A stretch of 64,000 nucleotides of DNA. Source: Prorocentrum cordatum. Its lineage: Eukaryota; Sar; Dinophyceae; Prorocentrales; Prorocentraceae. The translations under genes and the position numbers were made by a program. Positions 54,651-64,000 of this stretch are shown one piece after another. A model generated the notes under the pieces. It was not told the origin of the DNA. It saw nothing but the letters and a program-made list of their open reading frames with translations, and did not search any database. The DNA is taken from positions 55,001 to 119,000 of the forward strand of contig CAUYUJ010012581.1 of NCBI GenBank assembly GCA_963575745.1. Direction: 5' to 3'. Numbering within the stretch: position 1 is the first letter of the stretch; each line of letters begins with the position of its first letter.

Positions 54651-54689
54651 CTTCTCCACGGGCCGGCGCCAGAGCCGGCGGCGGCTGGC

Positions 54690-55395
54690 GGCGGCGGCGG
54701 GGGTGCTGGTGGTAGTGGTAGTGGCGGTGGTGGTGGTGGTGGGCAGGTGGTTTGTGGTGGTTGTGGTGGTGGTTGTGGTGGTGGGTTTTGCAGCTGGTAG
54801 TACTGGTGGTGGTTGTGGCGGTGGTGGTGGTGGTGTGGTAGATTGTGGTGATGGGGGTGGTAGTGGTGGTGGGTTGTAGTTTTGGTGGTTGTGGTGGTGG
54901 TGGTGGTTTGTTGTTGTGGTGGTGGTAGTGGCTGTGGTGGCGGTGGTGGTGGTGGTTGTGTGGTGGTTTGGTGGTGTTGGTGGTGGGTTGAGGTGGTGAC
55001 GGTGGTGGTCGTGGTGGTGGCGGTTGTGGTGGTGCTGGCGTGGTGGTTTGTGCTGGTGGTGGTGGTGGGCTGTGGTGTTGGTAGTGGTGGTGCTGCTGCT
55101 GGTAGTGGTGCTGGTGGTGGTGGTCGGTGGTGGGTGGTAGTGGTGGTTGTGGTGGTTGTGGTGGTGGTGTGGTGGTTTGTGGTGGTTGTGTTGGTGGTGG
55201 GTTGTGGTGATGGTGGTGGTTGTGGCGGTGGTGGTGATGGTTGTGGTAATGGTGTGGTGGTTTGTGGTGGTGGTGCTGGTGGTTGTGGTGGGTTGTGTTG
55301 GGTTGTGGTGGTGCTGGTGGTGGTGGCGGTGGTGGTGGCGGTGGTGGTGGTAGTATGGTGGTCTGTGGTGGCGGTGGTGGTGATGGTGGTGTGGC
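54690..55395. repeat. (GTG)n/(GTGGTG)n microsatellite
   Basis: About 700 bp of GTGGTGGTT/GTGGTGGCG. The Val/Gly/Trp-rich and Thr/His-rich frames are artefacts. Confidence 0.95.
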
Positions 55396-55994
55396 CTTCG
55401 GCTCTTCCCGCCACTGCGTTTTGACAAAGGGTCAGAGTTCTAATGGATGCCTTTTGAGGTCTCGTTAGAAGGGTCTCGGGGGCATCTGAGGAGCATGCGA
55501 GGGCTTGATCTGGCGATTTGTGTGTTCCCTCTGCGGCCTCTGGGCCCTGAGGTCATCGTGGCTGCGTCCCCGCCGTCGATGCTGCTGGCCGCCGCCAGCG
55601 TCGGCGCCAGCGCCGGCCGGCGCCGGCTCCGGCGCGGCGGGTGGGGGGGTTTGAACTTCCCCCCCCTCCTGGGCCCTCTCTGGTCATCGTCGCTGCGCTG
55701 GCGCTGCGGCGGCCGCCAGCGCTGGCGCCAGCGCCGAGGGGGGGGGTGTTTGGACCCCCCCCTCCCTTGGGAGTGGGGGGGGATTCGGGAGGGGTTGTGG
55801 GTTTAGGGGGGGGAGTCCCCTTGGTTTTGATGGCTCGGGTTTTCGCCACAGCATCTTTCCTGGGACTTCAACGTCGCTAGCGTTGCGCCTTGACGATCTT
55901 GAATCGTGCCAGAACGCCATACTTGGGACTTCAACACCGCGAGTCCACGTGACTTGTGGGCCACGACATCCCGACGTCGTGCCAACTCATAGTT
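55396..55994. other. G/C-run block and plain DNA
   Basis: GGCGCCAGCGCCGG-type inverted motifs and G-run/C-run blocks lie at 55590-55830. ACTTCAACG and CACAGC short repeats lie at 55850-55990. No gene is seen. Confidence 0.5.
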
Positions 55995-56360
55995 TCTGGA
56001 TCGTTAAACCATGATTATCTTTGAAACGGCTGCAAACTCTTAAGACGAATGCGCGGGGCGCGAACGCGAGAGCCACATAGTGAAAAGGAGCTGCGCTCCA
56101 TCCCTGAAGCTTTTGTAAACTCTTCACACGTATGAGCGCGGCGCTAAAGAGAGTGTTGAAAATGGACCGGCCTCCATGCGCGAATCTCTTGTAAGATGTG
56201 ATGAATGTGCGGCGCTGAGGCGAGAGCCACATCTTGAAATCGATCCGCCTATCATCTGGTTCAACTCCTGTAGAGTTTGAAGCGTCTGTGCGCGACGCTG
56301 AACCGAGAGCCACATGTTGAAAACAACCCGCCCTCCATCCGCGAAGTTTTTGCTGATTAC
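55995..56360. repeat. ~80-bp tandem repeat, four to five copies
   Basis: GAGAGCCACAT occurs at 56068, 56222 and 56305. Related units between give periods of 77-83 bp, each with TCCATCCGCGAAG and TGCGCGGCGCTGAA blocks. It lies directly upstream of the ORF at 56464. Confidence 0.75.
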
Positions 56361-56463
56361 ATCAATCATCATCATAAGCAGTGAGAAAGTCACAGGCGTA
56401 TTCCCCGGCCCGCCCTTTCGGCCTCGGCGTGCGACAGTGAAGAGTTATCTATACAGAACAGGG

Positions 56464-58271
56464 ATGGAAAGGGTGGCTCAAGGACGGCTCGAGCCGCGCG
56501 CCCCCTGCTTCCCCGCCCTCCTTCCTCCCGCGCCCCCCTCTCGCGCGCCTGGCCGTCGGATGGAGGGATGCCCAGCCGCAGTCGCCGCCCTGGAGGTGGC
56601 CGTGGCGGCCGCGGTCCGAGGCACCCTCGCGGCGATGGGAGCACGGTGCCCTCAGACGCCGCCGCGGAGGCGGCCCGCCGGTTCGGCCGAGCCGAGGCCT
56701 TCTGCGAGGCGCGAGCCGCTGCCGCTGCCTCAGCCTCGCGCGCTGCTTCTGCGGCCCCTGCCGCGGCCCCTCCCGAAGCCGGCGGAGGAGCGGGGCGCAC
56801 AGGCACACCGGGCGGAGGCGGAGCCGCTGGACCAGACCGACCTCGAGAAGATCATGGTGGACCAGCCCCTGCCCAGGACACCGTCGGGTCCGAGGCCGAA
56901 CAGCCTATCGCCTTCGCTGCCCGAGGACCGCGAGAGCGTGGCTCAGAGGCTCCGGTCAGAGATCGAGTGTGTCAAAACGGAGTTGGAACAGGCCCAGCTG
57001 AACGCCGCCTCGCGCGCAGCCCGTTCCCGCTCAACGCCTGGGACGAACCTTGGCAGGAGGCCGACCTCGCGGGCGCGGGCGTTGAGGGCCCTCAGCCCCA
57101 GCCGTCTTCGGATCTCTTCCTCGCCGTCGCGGCGCCGGGCGCTGCCGTCTGCGGAGTCGGGCCGGAAGACAAAGCGGGCCAAGACGGACGAGCAGCAGGA
57201 GAAGCCAGGCCCGCCCCTCAAGGAAACGCGGAGCCGGCCGGACAAGAAGGGCAAGGGGACTTCGAAGCTCTCGGTCCAGCCAGGGATCCGGCTCCGGTCC
57301 CCGAGGGGGCCCCGCGGCCAGAGTGGTGTGCATTAGACGATTCGGACGCAGAGGCTGCTGCAGAACCCGAGGCCGCCGCCCCCGCGGAGTGGGGCGCTCT
57401 CTTGGCCTGGTGGTCTGACCTCCTGGAGCCGCTCGGGGTGATCACCGCTGCGAGTGGCCGCGCCGCCTGGGAGCCGATCGCCGCCCCGCCAGCGCAGGAG
57501 AGCGAGGCAAGCTCCTCTTTGCCTGGATCGCCTGGGGGCCCGCTCGTATCCGATTCGGATCTCGAGGGGCCCGAGGCGGAGGAGCTCCCGCAGTGGGGGG
57601 GGGCGCACGTCCCAGCCCACAGGTGTCGTTGGGTCCTCCAGTCAATCGATAGCGAGAACGAGGCCGCCGATGACGCCAACGGGATGCCCCTCGCCCAGAA
57701 GGCGCCCGCTGGCGACCCGCACGGCGCGCTGCCCGAGGCCTCGGCGACTGCGGCGACCGCGGGCGCTACGCTCGCTCCCGCGGCGGAGGCCCTCGCCGGA
57801 GCTGCGTTCGAGGTCACGGCGTCGGAGGCGAGCGCCGGCTCTAAGCCCATCGCCGCCGCCGCCGACCCAGCGCTTCCAGCGACGCCTGCTGGCCCGCTTG
57901 CGCCCGCCGACGCTGCGCCGGAGGCGCCTGGCGACTCGCTGGCCCCCCTGGGCGCGCCCTCCGCGGCTGGCGCCGATTTCGCGGCCAGCTCGAGCTCCGC
58001 GAGGCCTGCTGGATTCACTACCGCGGTCGCCGGCTCTGGCGGCCCCTCCCTCGAGCAGCAGCAGTATAGCGTGGGGTGCATCAATGTGCTCGGGAAGGTG
58101 AAGCGCTGGAGTGACGAGCGCGCGCCTCTGGAGGTGATTCTGGAGCGCCTGGACCGCCTGGCTCAGAAGCTGCAGAAGCGCGGCGGTGCCCAGCGCGACC
58201 GGTTCCTCGTGCGGCCAGGCGCGGCGCGCGCGGCGGCTGCGATGAAGCTCCGCGAGAAGCTCCAGAGTTGA
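56464..58271 (+). CDS. Ala/Pro/Glu-rich protein gene, one frame change, unknown
   Basis: Frame 1 runs from the ATG at 56464 to about 57300. It has a coiled-coil segment (ESVAQRLRSEIECVKTELEQ, about 56930-57010), Ser/Arg repeats (SPSRLRISSSPSRRR) and a Lys-rich basic part (KTKRAKTDEQQEK...RPDKKGKG). From about 57310 the second frame is better: ECDD-type acidic stretches, WGALLAWWSDLLEPLGVITA, a long Ala/Pro-rich region and a C-terminal helical block (NVLGKVKRWSDERAPLEVIL, then ERLDRLAQKLQKRG) before TGA at 58269. A frame change near 57300 is needed, either an assembly base error, a tiny intron or decay. The basic part could be a nuclear signal. Family unknown. Confidence 0.5.
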
Positions 58272-58594
58272 GCATGCAGTTTTTTGTGATATCCTCTCTC
58301 AGGCTGCGCGCCGGGTCACTGCCCTATTGGCCCCCTGGGGGCTCCGGGCGTTGGGGTGCGTTAGGGGCTCGCCACCGTTGTTGCCCCCCCGCTCCTCTTC
58401 TCCCTCCGCCTCCCCCGCTTTCCTCTCCTCCCCCTCCTCTCCCGTCCCTCTCCCTCTCCCTCCCCCTCTCCTCCTGGCGGCGGGTCTCCTGCGTTTCACC
58501 AGGGTATTGGGGCCCCCGTGAAGGGGATAGGGCATTCCCGCGCTCTTGAGGAATTCGCCTGCGTGTGATTGTTTTGTTGTTCGGCCGCCGCCAG
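58272..58594. other. CT-rich DNA between ORF and candidate exon
   Basis: CTCCTC/CCCTCTCC tract at 58380-58480. No gene is seen. Confidence 0.5.
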
Positions 58595-58675
58595 TTTGGG
58601 ACTCAAGTCGCCTCCGCCCCGGCTGCCGCCTCCCAGCAGGGAGGCCGCCCCCGTGGGCGCCCAGGCGACGTGCAG
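58595..58675 (+). CDS. Candidate exon after a T-rich tract
   Basis: GATTGTTTTGTTGTTCGGCC and GCCGCCAG precede 81 nt in phase 0 (FGTQVASAPAAASQQGGRPR, then GRPGDVQ), followed by GGCTTG. The acceptor context is good; the donor (GG) is not standard, so the right edge may differ. Not coiled coil. Confidence 0.3.
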
Positions 58676-59589
58676 GGCTTGAGCGTTGGCCTCTCCGTAT
58701 CTCCGAGTGCAGTTACTTGTCCTAGCTTGATCGGCTACTGGGTCGCATTCTTCGGCTATTCATTTGATGCAATTGGTAGTATCTCGATTGTCCTTCAGTT
58801 CGCGGTCACTCATCCGAGTCGCATGTCATTGTCTCGTGGTTCTTCCCATGCGGTCATTCTCTGGAGCTGCAGTTCCTTGCCCTGTTAATTTTCTGTGCCA
58901 TTCATCAATGATCGCAGGTAGTTGGAGATTTGCTTCAGGCGGTAGACGTCTCTTCATGGAGGTCTTCCGTTGTCATTGTTTCGTTGGCTCTCTATTCGGG
59001 TCGAATTTTTCGGTGGGATATGTGTCCACAGTGGTTGAGGCGACGCCTCGCTATGATGCAGCACTCTTCTCACACCGGGGAGTGTTACAGAAGACCGGTT
59101 TTTCAATTAGACCACGCCGTGTTGGAACCGCGCACGTTGCCGGCTCGCGTTCATGGGCGACCGGCAGCGATGGAAAGGGGGAGGGGAGGGGGGAGGAGGT
59201 TGAGAAGGGAGGAGGGAGGAGGGCGGAGAGAGAAGGGAAGACAGAGAAGGAGGAGGAGGAGGTGGAGGAGGAATGATAATGGTACGAATAAGGAATTTTG
59301 CAATTAAAGCGGCGCCCGGGGTCCCGTGCCCAGGGAGGGGCCATTTCTCCAAAGTTCTCCTCCTTTTCCGTCCCAGAGGTCTCGGGCCTGTTTTCGGCGC
59401 CGCGGGAGTTTCGGCTTCAAGAGTCATCCGAGACACAATTCCTGCATACGCACGGCTTCAAAATCGCTCGTGGGCGGCCCCAGATTCCAGTTCAATCCAA
59501 GAAGGCTCCAATATGCTCCCCAGGAGCGCCCTGGATGGCCAAACTATTATAAATGTTCAACATACCCGTTTCTTCGGTTTTAGCAGCAT
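58676..59589. other. Probable intron with a (GGA)n tract
   Basis: A GGAGGGA tract spans 59165-59275. The remainder has no supported gene. Confidence 0.5.
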
Positions 59590-60405
59590 CCAAGAGCCAA
59601 AAGGCTCCCAAGGTTGCCCCCGGACAGCCCAAGAGGCCCCCAGAGAGCCTCACGACGGCTCAGGAGAGCCCCAGGACGGTCCAATATGCGCCCAAAATGG
59701 CCCAACCAAGGCACATTTCGAGCCTTCCGGCCCAAGTGGAACCCCCAGACCGCCAGCAGGGCACAAAGAGGCCCAAAGGAGGCCCAAAGAGGCCCCCAGA
59801 CAGCCCCCAAGGGACCTCAAGAGGCTTCAAAATTGGCCCCATGATGCGCCCGAGACACATGCCAAGGGACCCCAACAGGTATCCAAAAAGCCTCTGATCA
59901 CAACCGAGGCCCTAGGCAAGGTTGCAGTACGAACCGAATGTTCCGGAGACTTTCCAAGAGGCCCCCACCGAGGCCACGCGTCTACTTCCTGAGCGATGTT
60001 TCCAGAACGGTTCCTCAAGAGGCCCCCGCGAGGTCAAGAAGAGGGCCTCAAGGGGGCCTCCAGAAAACTCAAGAGGCTTGAACATTCGCTCCACCAAGAG
60101 GTGCCCTTGCAGCGTTCCAAGAGACCCAACCGGGTGTCCAATGAGCCTGTAACCCACCATCCCGGCACGGTGGCAGGACCAGCCGAAACCTCTTATGGTT
60201 TCCAAGAGGCCCCCACGACCCTCAGAGGTCTCGCGCCTACACCCTAAACAATGATCCCACAACGGTGTCTGGGGACATCGATTTTTAGCTGGAGGGGTGG
60301 CAAGACCAGCCGAAACCTCCTATGGTTTCCAAGAGGCCCCCACGACCCTCAGAGGTCACGCGTCTAACAATGATCCAGCGGTGTCTGGGGACATCGATTC
60401 CTAGC
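59590..60405. repeat. CCAAGAGGCCCCC minisatellite and a ~110-bp direct duplication
   Basis: GGCCCCCA-type units fill 59590-60170 with the C-rich strand as plus. Then 60172-60290 and 60297-60404 are a direct duplication (GACCAGCCGAAACCTC...GTGTCTGGGGACATCGATT) with small deletions in the second copy. Confidence 0.75.
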
Positions 60406-61049
60406 AGGGGGCCTCCCTCGAGACAGAGAAACTTTTCCGCGCCACAGGGGCTTCACGTACACGTCCTACACGATATTCCTAGAGACGTTCACAGGAACAT
60501 TGATTCGGGCTCGGGCCAATCACGACCCTCCTTGGGATGCGACACCAAGCGACGTACGCGTTTTTCGCCGTTGGCACTCCCAAGTCCCGCGCGCTTTGCC
60601 TGCTGCGATTCGCCGTCGCTGGCGATTGATGCCTTCGGGCTAGCGACCTGGGAATGGGGAGGGGGTCCGACATATCAGGACCGGAGTGGCTGGGCATTAC
60701 TAGAACCACAGCGCGTGCGAAGCGCGCGACTGGTTTCAGAAGTGGAAGAATGGGAGTAATATGAATAGTAAACCAAAGGAGGAGAATAAAGAATACAACT
60801 CACAACTAAATAATATGAGAGAAGGAGAAGGAGGAGAAGGAGGAAGAGGAAAATGAGGTCAAGGAGGAAAAGGAAGAGGAGGAGGAGGAGGAGGAGGAGG
60901 AGGAGGAGGAGGAGGAGGAGGAAGAGACCCAGGAGGAGGAGGAGGAGGAGGAGGAGGAGGAGGAGGAGGAGGAGGTTGAGCAGGAGGAGCAGGAGGAGGG
61001 GCTGGATCCCGCCTTTCCCCCCTCCCCGCCGGCCCCGGTGGAGGCGCAG
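60406..61049. other. Probable intron with a (GGA)n tract
   Basis: A GGA tract spans 60820-60985, followed by a pyrimidine stretch and GGCGCAG before the next candidate exon. Confidence 0.5.
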
Positions 61050-61103
61050 CGGGAGGCGGAGGCCGACAACGCCCGCTTCGCCCAACAGCTGGAGTCCGCG
61101 GAG
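61050..61103 (+). CDS. Candidate coiled-coil exon 7
   Basis: After GTGGAGGCGCAG, 54 nt in phase 0 read REAEADNARFAQQLESAE, then GCCCGC (GC donor). The charged helix matches the series. Confidence 0.5.
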
Positions 61104-61250
61104 GCCCGCGGCAGGGAAGGGCCAGCGCGGACCCGAGGCTCGAGGATCGGCCCGAAGCTCGGGGCTCGAGGGTCGAGGCTCGAGATCGGTTTTCTGCTCC
61201 CCTGGCGATAACGGGCGTGACCGGGGGGATGGGCGGGAGGGGTGAGAGGG

Positions 61251-61343
61251 CTGGTCACGTCACGATGCGCGGCGGTGCCGTCTGGGAATGTTGGGGAATG
61301 GCTAATTTCCAGACGGCGCCGGCGCGAATCGTGACGTGACCAG
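61251..61343. other. Long hairpin, ~37-bp arms, 18-nt loop
   Basis: Arm 61251-61288 starts CTGGTCACGTCACGAT. Its inverse is 61307-61343. About 34 of 37 positions pair, with three mismatches and one bulge. The size would suit a small-RNA precursor or a small MITE. Function not shown. Confidence 0.85.
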
Positions 61344-61648
61344 GGGGTGGATGTGGGGGGGCGAGGCTTGTCACGGGGGTGATCGCGAATACACAAGACG
61401 GGTTCCTCGAGGATCGAGGCTGGAGGATCGAGGCCCCTCGAGTCCTCTCCCAAAGTAGCGCCAGTCGAGACAACTGCGGCCCTTCCTGGCGGTTTTCGTT
61501 TTTTTTTTTTTTCTGGGCCTTCTGGAGGCTCTTTATCGCCACGGCAGGATTCACTTCGAAAACGGGCCAGGATGGACCACGGGAGGAGTGCAGGGACCGA
61601 TTTTTCACTGCTTTGGACTGGGCGGGAGAGCCGCCGTTATCTCAGCAG

Positions 61649-61703
61649 GCCCTCCTCCAAGAGGTGGAGGATGAGGCGGAGGACAGGACGGGGGGAGCTG
61701 GAG
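61649..61703 (+). CDS. Candidate coiled-coil exon 8, perhaps frameshifted
   Basis: After CTCAGCAG the frame reads ALLQEVEDEAEDRTGGAG, then GGTCGCC (possible GT donor in phase 1). In the next frame ELEVAMREGS follows, so a one-base change could have broken a longer exon. Confidence 0.4.
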
Positions 61704-62017
61704 GTCGCCATGAGGGAGGGGTCCTGAGGGATACGACCCCTGCAGTTTTGTATTTGTTTTCGCGCCTCCCGTGGGCCGCTCACGGGCCCTGGTGCCGTAA
61801 GCACACAGCGACTCCGGAGAAAGAGCTGGTCCGATCAGTTTCTTTCAGGACTCCTCAGTTCATAGGGAAAGAACCCCTTCTACCCTGATAGCACGATGCA
61901 GACGTAGCCGCACTTAGGTCTCCGTATCTGCATTTAGGATAATGCATATGGGTGGTTTAGTGTGGCACATCTGCAGAAACGACCCCGTATCCCTAATGTC
62001 TTGGGCGTCTTCTCCAG

Positions 62018-62199
62018 GGGCCGCTCCCGAGTCCGGGTAACGCTCCGCGGCGCGGCCCCAGAGTTGGCCGACCTTTGGTCTCCAGCCGAGGGCAGGGTGG
62101 TGTTTCTGCTCGTCAGAAGGCTGCTCGCTAGATCGCCATCCGCGCTGGAGTCCCAGACTTGTGGCGGCCCCCCTGGCGACGCTGCTGGCCGGAGGCAGG
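62018..62199 (+). CDS. Candidate exon, unknown
   Basis: CTTCTCCAG precedes a frame reading GRSRVRVTLRGAAPELADLW, then SPAEGRVVFLLVRRLLARSP and SALESQTC, before GTTGAG (GT donor). Both strands are open here, so the assignment is weak. Confidence 0.25.
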
Positions 62200-62640
62200 G
62201 TTGAGCCATCGCGTGTGTACACACAAGGCGTTCGTCCAAAGTATCCTCTCCTCTGTCTCCTCATCTTCCTCCCCATCTCTCCTATCTCGCGTTGTTGGAT
62301 TGACTTGCCCGTCTGGGCCATTACATACGGACGATCTCCCATCTGCCGTCGGATATGCAGTTTTGTATGCTTTGTTGTTTGCCACGGTGTGCAAGGACCA
62401 GTTTTTTCTGATACTGCGCTGGAAACTATCAGTCTATCGGTCGTTATGTCTTCTCTCTCTCTCTCTCCCTGTCTCTCTCTCTCTCTCTCGTTTCCTACTG
62501 TTTTGTCGCAGCCATCCATCCCTCAAGCTCAGACCATTTGGCTCGGCGATTCAGGTGTTGTGCAGGCAGTCCTTGTATCTCGGCATGGTGCTTGAGGACT
62601 CCGCCACTGTCACTGGTGGCTGCGACAGCAGGGATGCCGC
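62200..62640. other. No supported gene; (CT)n tract
   Basis: A CT run at 62450-62490 and otherwise plain DNA. Confidence 0.5.
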
Positions 62641-62703
62641 CTCGCAGTTCTAGGCCGTGGACGCGCTGCGACAACTGCAAGGCATGAGAACCGCTCCAAC
62701 GGC

Positions 62704-63495
62704 ATGAATTTCCAACATTGCGACTTCAGTGCCAAACGGCAGCCCAATTCCCGTGCTGCATACGGTCGCCACGTTCGATTCGAGGATGAGGGTGGCTCGG
62801 GGTTGGAAAACTTCAGCGTGGGCAGAGCTGGTGGCGGCGGCGGTCGTCGCAACCGCATTCCCAGTGGCCGCAAATCGAAGGGCCAGGCCACCAAACAGTC
62901 AGACAGTTTGCTGGAGCAGGCACTGCGGACCGCCCAGGACGCGGAGATGCGGGCCGCCCTGGACGCAGAACGCACCCTCCTTGCCACGCTCCCGCCGCAG
63001 TTCAAGAAGGCGATCAAGTCCGTCAAGAAGGCGGACGGAGCGTCCCAAGCGGCCAACCATCGACACGAGTAGCTCTTGTCCCAGCTGCTGCGGCTGAGGA
63101 CCCAGTTCTAGGTAGCGGAATTGACAGAGCATGCCGCCGCCGAGGGGTTGGAGCGTGCCGAGCGTTTTCAGATTGAGGCCACGGCCGCGCCGGCCAAGGC
63201 GGATGGCGTGAAGAGTTTTCCAGAGGCTGGAGGCACAGGCGTGGGTGCTGGGCAGGGCGCGCGGCCCAGTATCAGCCGCCACAAACAGTCGGAAATGTGG
63301 GCCAAGTTCGAGGAGTCGGACGTTAAGGGGTCCAGCGAGGTCACCTGCAGGGCGCTCAAATAGGATCTACAGATCTGCAAACTCAGTCTCGAGCAGAAAA
63401 ACACAGAGCTCAAGACATTTGCGGATCGCGCGGCGGCGACACAACAGGACGTTTCGCATCGCAGGCCGAACCAGAAACGGAACTTCAAGGAATGA
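62704..63495 (+). pseudogene. LINE ORF1-like relict (zinc-finger-like, coiled coil)
   Basis: FQHCDFSAKRQPNSRAAYGR resembles a zinc finger with Cys lost (relatives: W.C..C....N...C..C). The helical part has SLLEQALRTAQDAEMRAALD followed by AERTLLATLPPQFKKAIKSV. Stops at 63070 and 63109 interrupt LLSQLLRLRTQF and LTEHAAAEGLERAERFQIEA. SLEQKNTELKTFADRAAATQ follows after another stop. One frame holds all blocks, so decay is by stops rather than frameshifts. In LINEs ORF1 binds element RNA. Confidence 0.5.
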
Positions 63496-63699
63496 CTCGC
63501 TGTTGCAGGAAGAGGTGTTGCTGCATGAGCTGCCGATCTTGTGGCAGGCGCGGGATCTTGTGGAGGTACCAAGGCTGGCCGACCAGAAACAGCATGAATG
63601 ACTAGAGCGAGCCAGTGCTGCTGCGGCGAAGCAGCACAGTGGGTGGGGTCGCCGGTGACGCCAATGGCTGCGTGGCCAGATTCTTTCTTTCTGCCACCA

Positions 63700-63945
63700 T
63701 GTGCATTGCCCTTCTTAGCGGCTTTCTCAACCAGCCACGATTACCTTGCAATGTGCGAGACGCGCGTCGGGAAGCAGGGCGTCATTTCTCGGGCCAACAT
63801 GGTCCGTCGGGCATCTCTGGGGCTGTTCGCCAAGGCTGCGAGGCCGACGACCAAGTGGATCAATCCCGACGCCCAGGCCGACAGCAGCACCCCTGAGGGG
63901 GAAGGCGCATTCTCGTTCAAAAACACCAGCCAGTTCAGCTGCTAA
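63700..63945 (+). pseudogene. LINE ORF2 start, AP-endonuclease-like
   Basis: HDYLAMCETRVGKQGVISRA matches the endonuclease motif D[IVY]...ETH with His replaced by Arg. After ANMVRRASLGLFAKAARPTT the frame stops at 63943. The loss of His and the early stop indicate a dead copy. Confidence 0.4.
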
Positions 63946-64000
63946 GCGGGGCCCGCGCAGCCGCAGTCCTGCGGGCAGATAGGGGGCCGTGCACGATGGG

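Larger units (their letters stand above)
62640..63945 (+). mobile_element. LINE (non-LTR) retroelement, 5' part, decayed
   Basis: A broken ORF1 (62704-63500) is followed by the first part of an AP-endonuclease-type ORF2 (63700-63945). The ORF order and the CETRV motif fit a LINE. The rest would lie beyond the window or is lost. Confidence 0.5.

Noticed and set aside
54297-55427. 376-aa minus-strand Thr/His/Pro-rich ORF
   Set aside because: Reverse of the (GTG)n microsatellite; composition is that of the repeat alone.
1-64000. CRISPR arrays, bacterial operons or phage genes
   Set aside because: Direct repeats here are satellites or microsatellites without unique spacers, and no prokaryotic gene cluster or ribosome-binding-site pattern is present.

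Overview
The window reads as nuclear DNA of a dinoflagellate. It is GC-rich and gene-poor, and it is packed with simple repeats, GGCCTCTTGGGG-type minisatellites and decayed retroelements of types I know from dinoflagellate genomes. These include a Ty1/copia element, a DIRS-like element with a tyrosine recombinase, and the 5' part of a LINE. Short exon-like segments start after AG and often end before GC or GT, and a spliced-leader-like sequence sits in an LTR. I cannot name the species; Prorocentrum or a symbiodiniacean would fit. I see no rRNA, tRNA, CRISPR or bacterial operon.

Region 1-3421 is tandem repeat: a hexamer-like tract, a ~345-bp array and a ~78-bp array. Region 3422-16922 is a 13.5-kb Ty1/copia retrotransposon. 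Its 143-bp LTRs differ at one base, yet its polyprotein is split by frameshifts and stops. Its order is Gag, zinc knuckle, protease, an extra ORF (signal-peptide-like start, CxH/CxxC motif, coiled coil), a methyltransferase-like domain, integrase, reverse transcriptase and RNase H. A 3.2-kb element with terminal inverted repeats (TIRs) sits inside the extra ORF.

Region 16923-28500 holds relict ORFs, a second ~78-bp-type array, microsatellites, hairpins and a few possible host exons (19.17 and 22.9 kb). A truncated copy of DIRS-like ORF1 lies at 20.5-21.2 kb. Region 28.6-36.3 kb is a decayed but nearly full-length DIRS-like element: ORF1, RT, RNase H-like, methyltransferase-like, tyrosine recombinase. 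Its recombinase is split by an 0.86-kb insertion bounded by inverted repeats.

Region 37-62 kb may be the body of a plus-strand host gene. Seven to nine short segments of 51-150 nt begin right after AG in phase 0 and encode heptad-like, charged coiled-coil sequence. They are separated by kilobases of (GGA)n, (GAT)n, (GTG)n and GGCC-minisatellite DNA. An intronless-looking Ala/Pro/Glu-rich ORF (56.46-58.27 kb, with one frame change) lies in the same orientation. Region 62.6-64.0 kb is a LINE relict with ORF1 (zinc-finger-like and coiled coil) and the start of an AP-endonuclease.

All function calls rest on motifs recognised by eye. Exon boundaries are inferences without transcript support.
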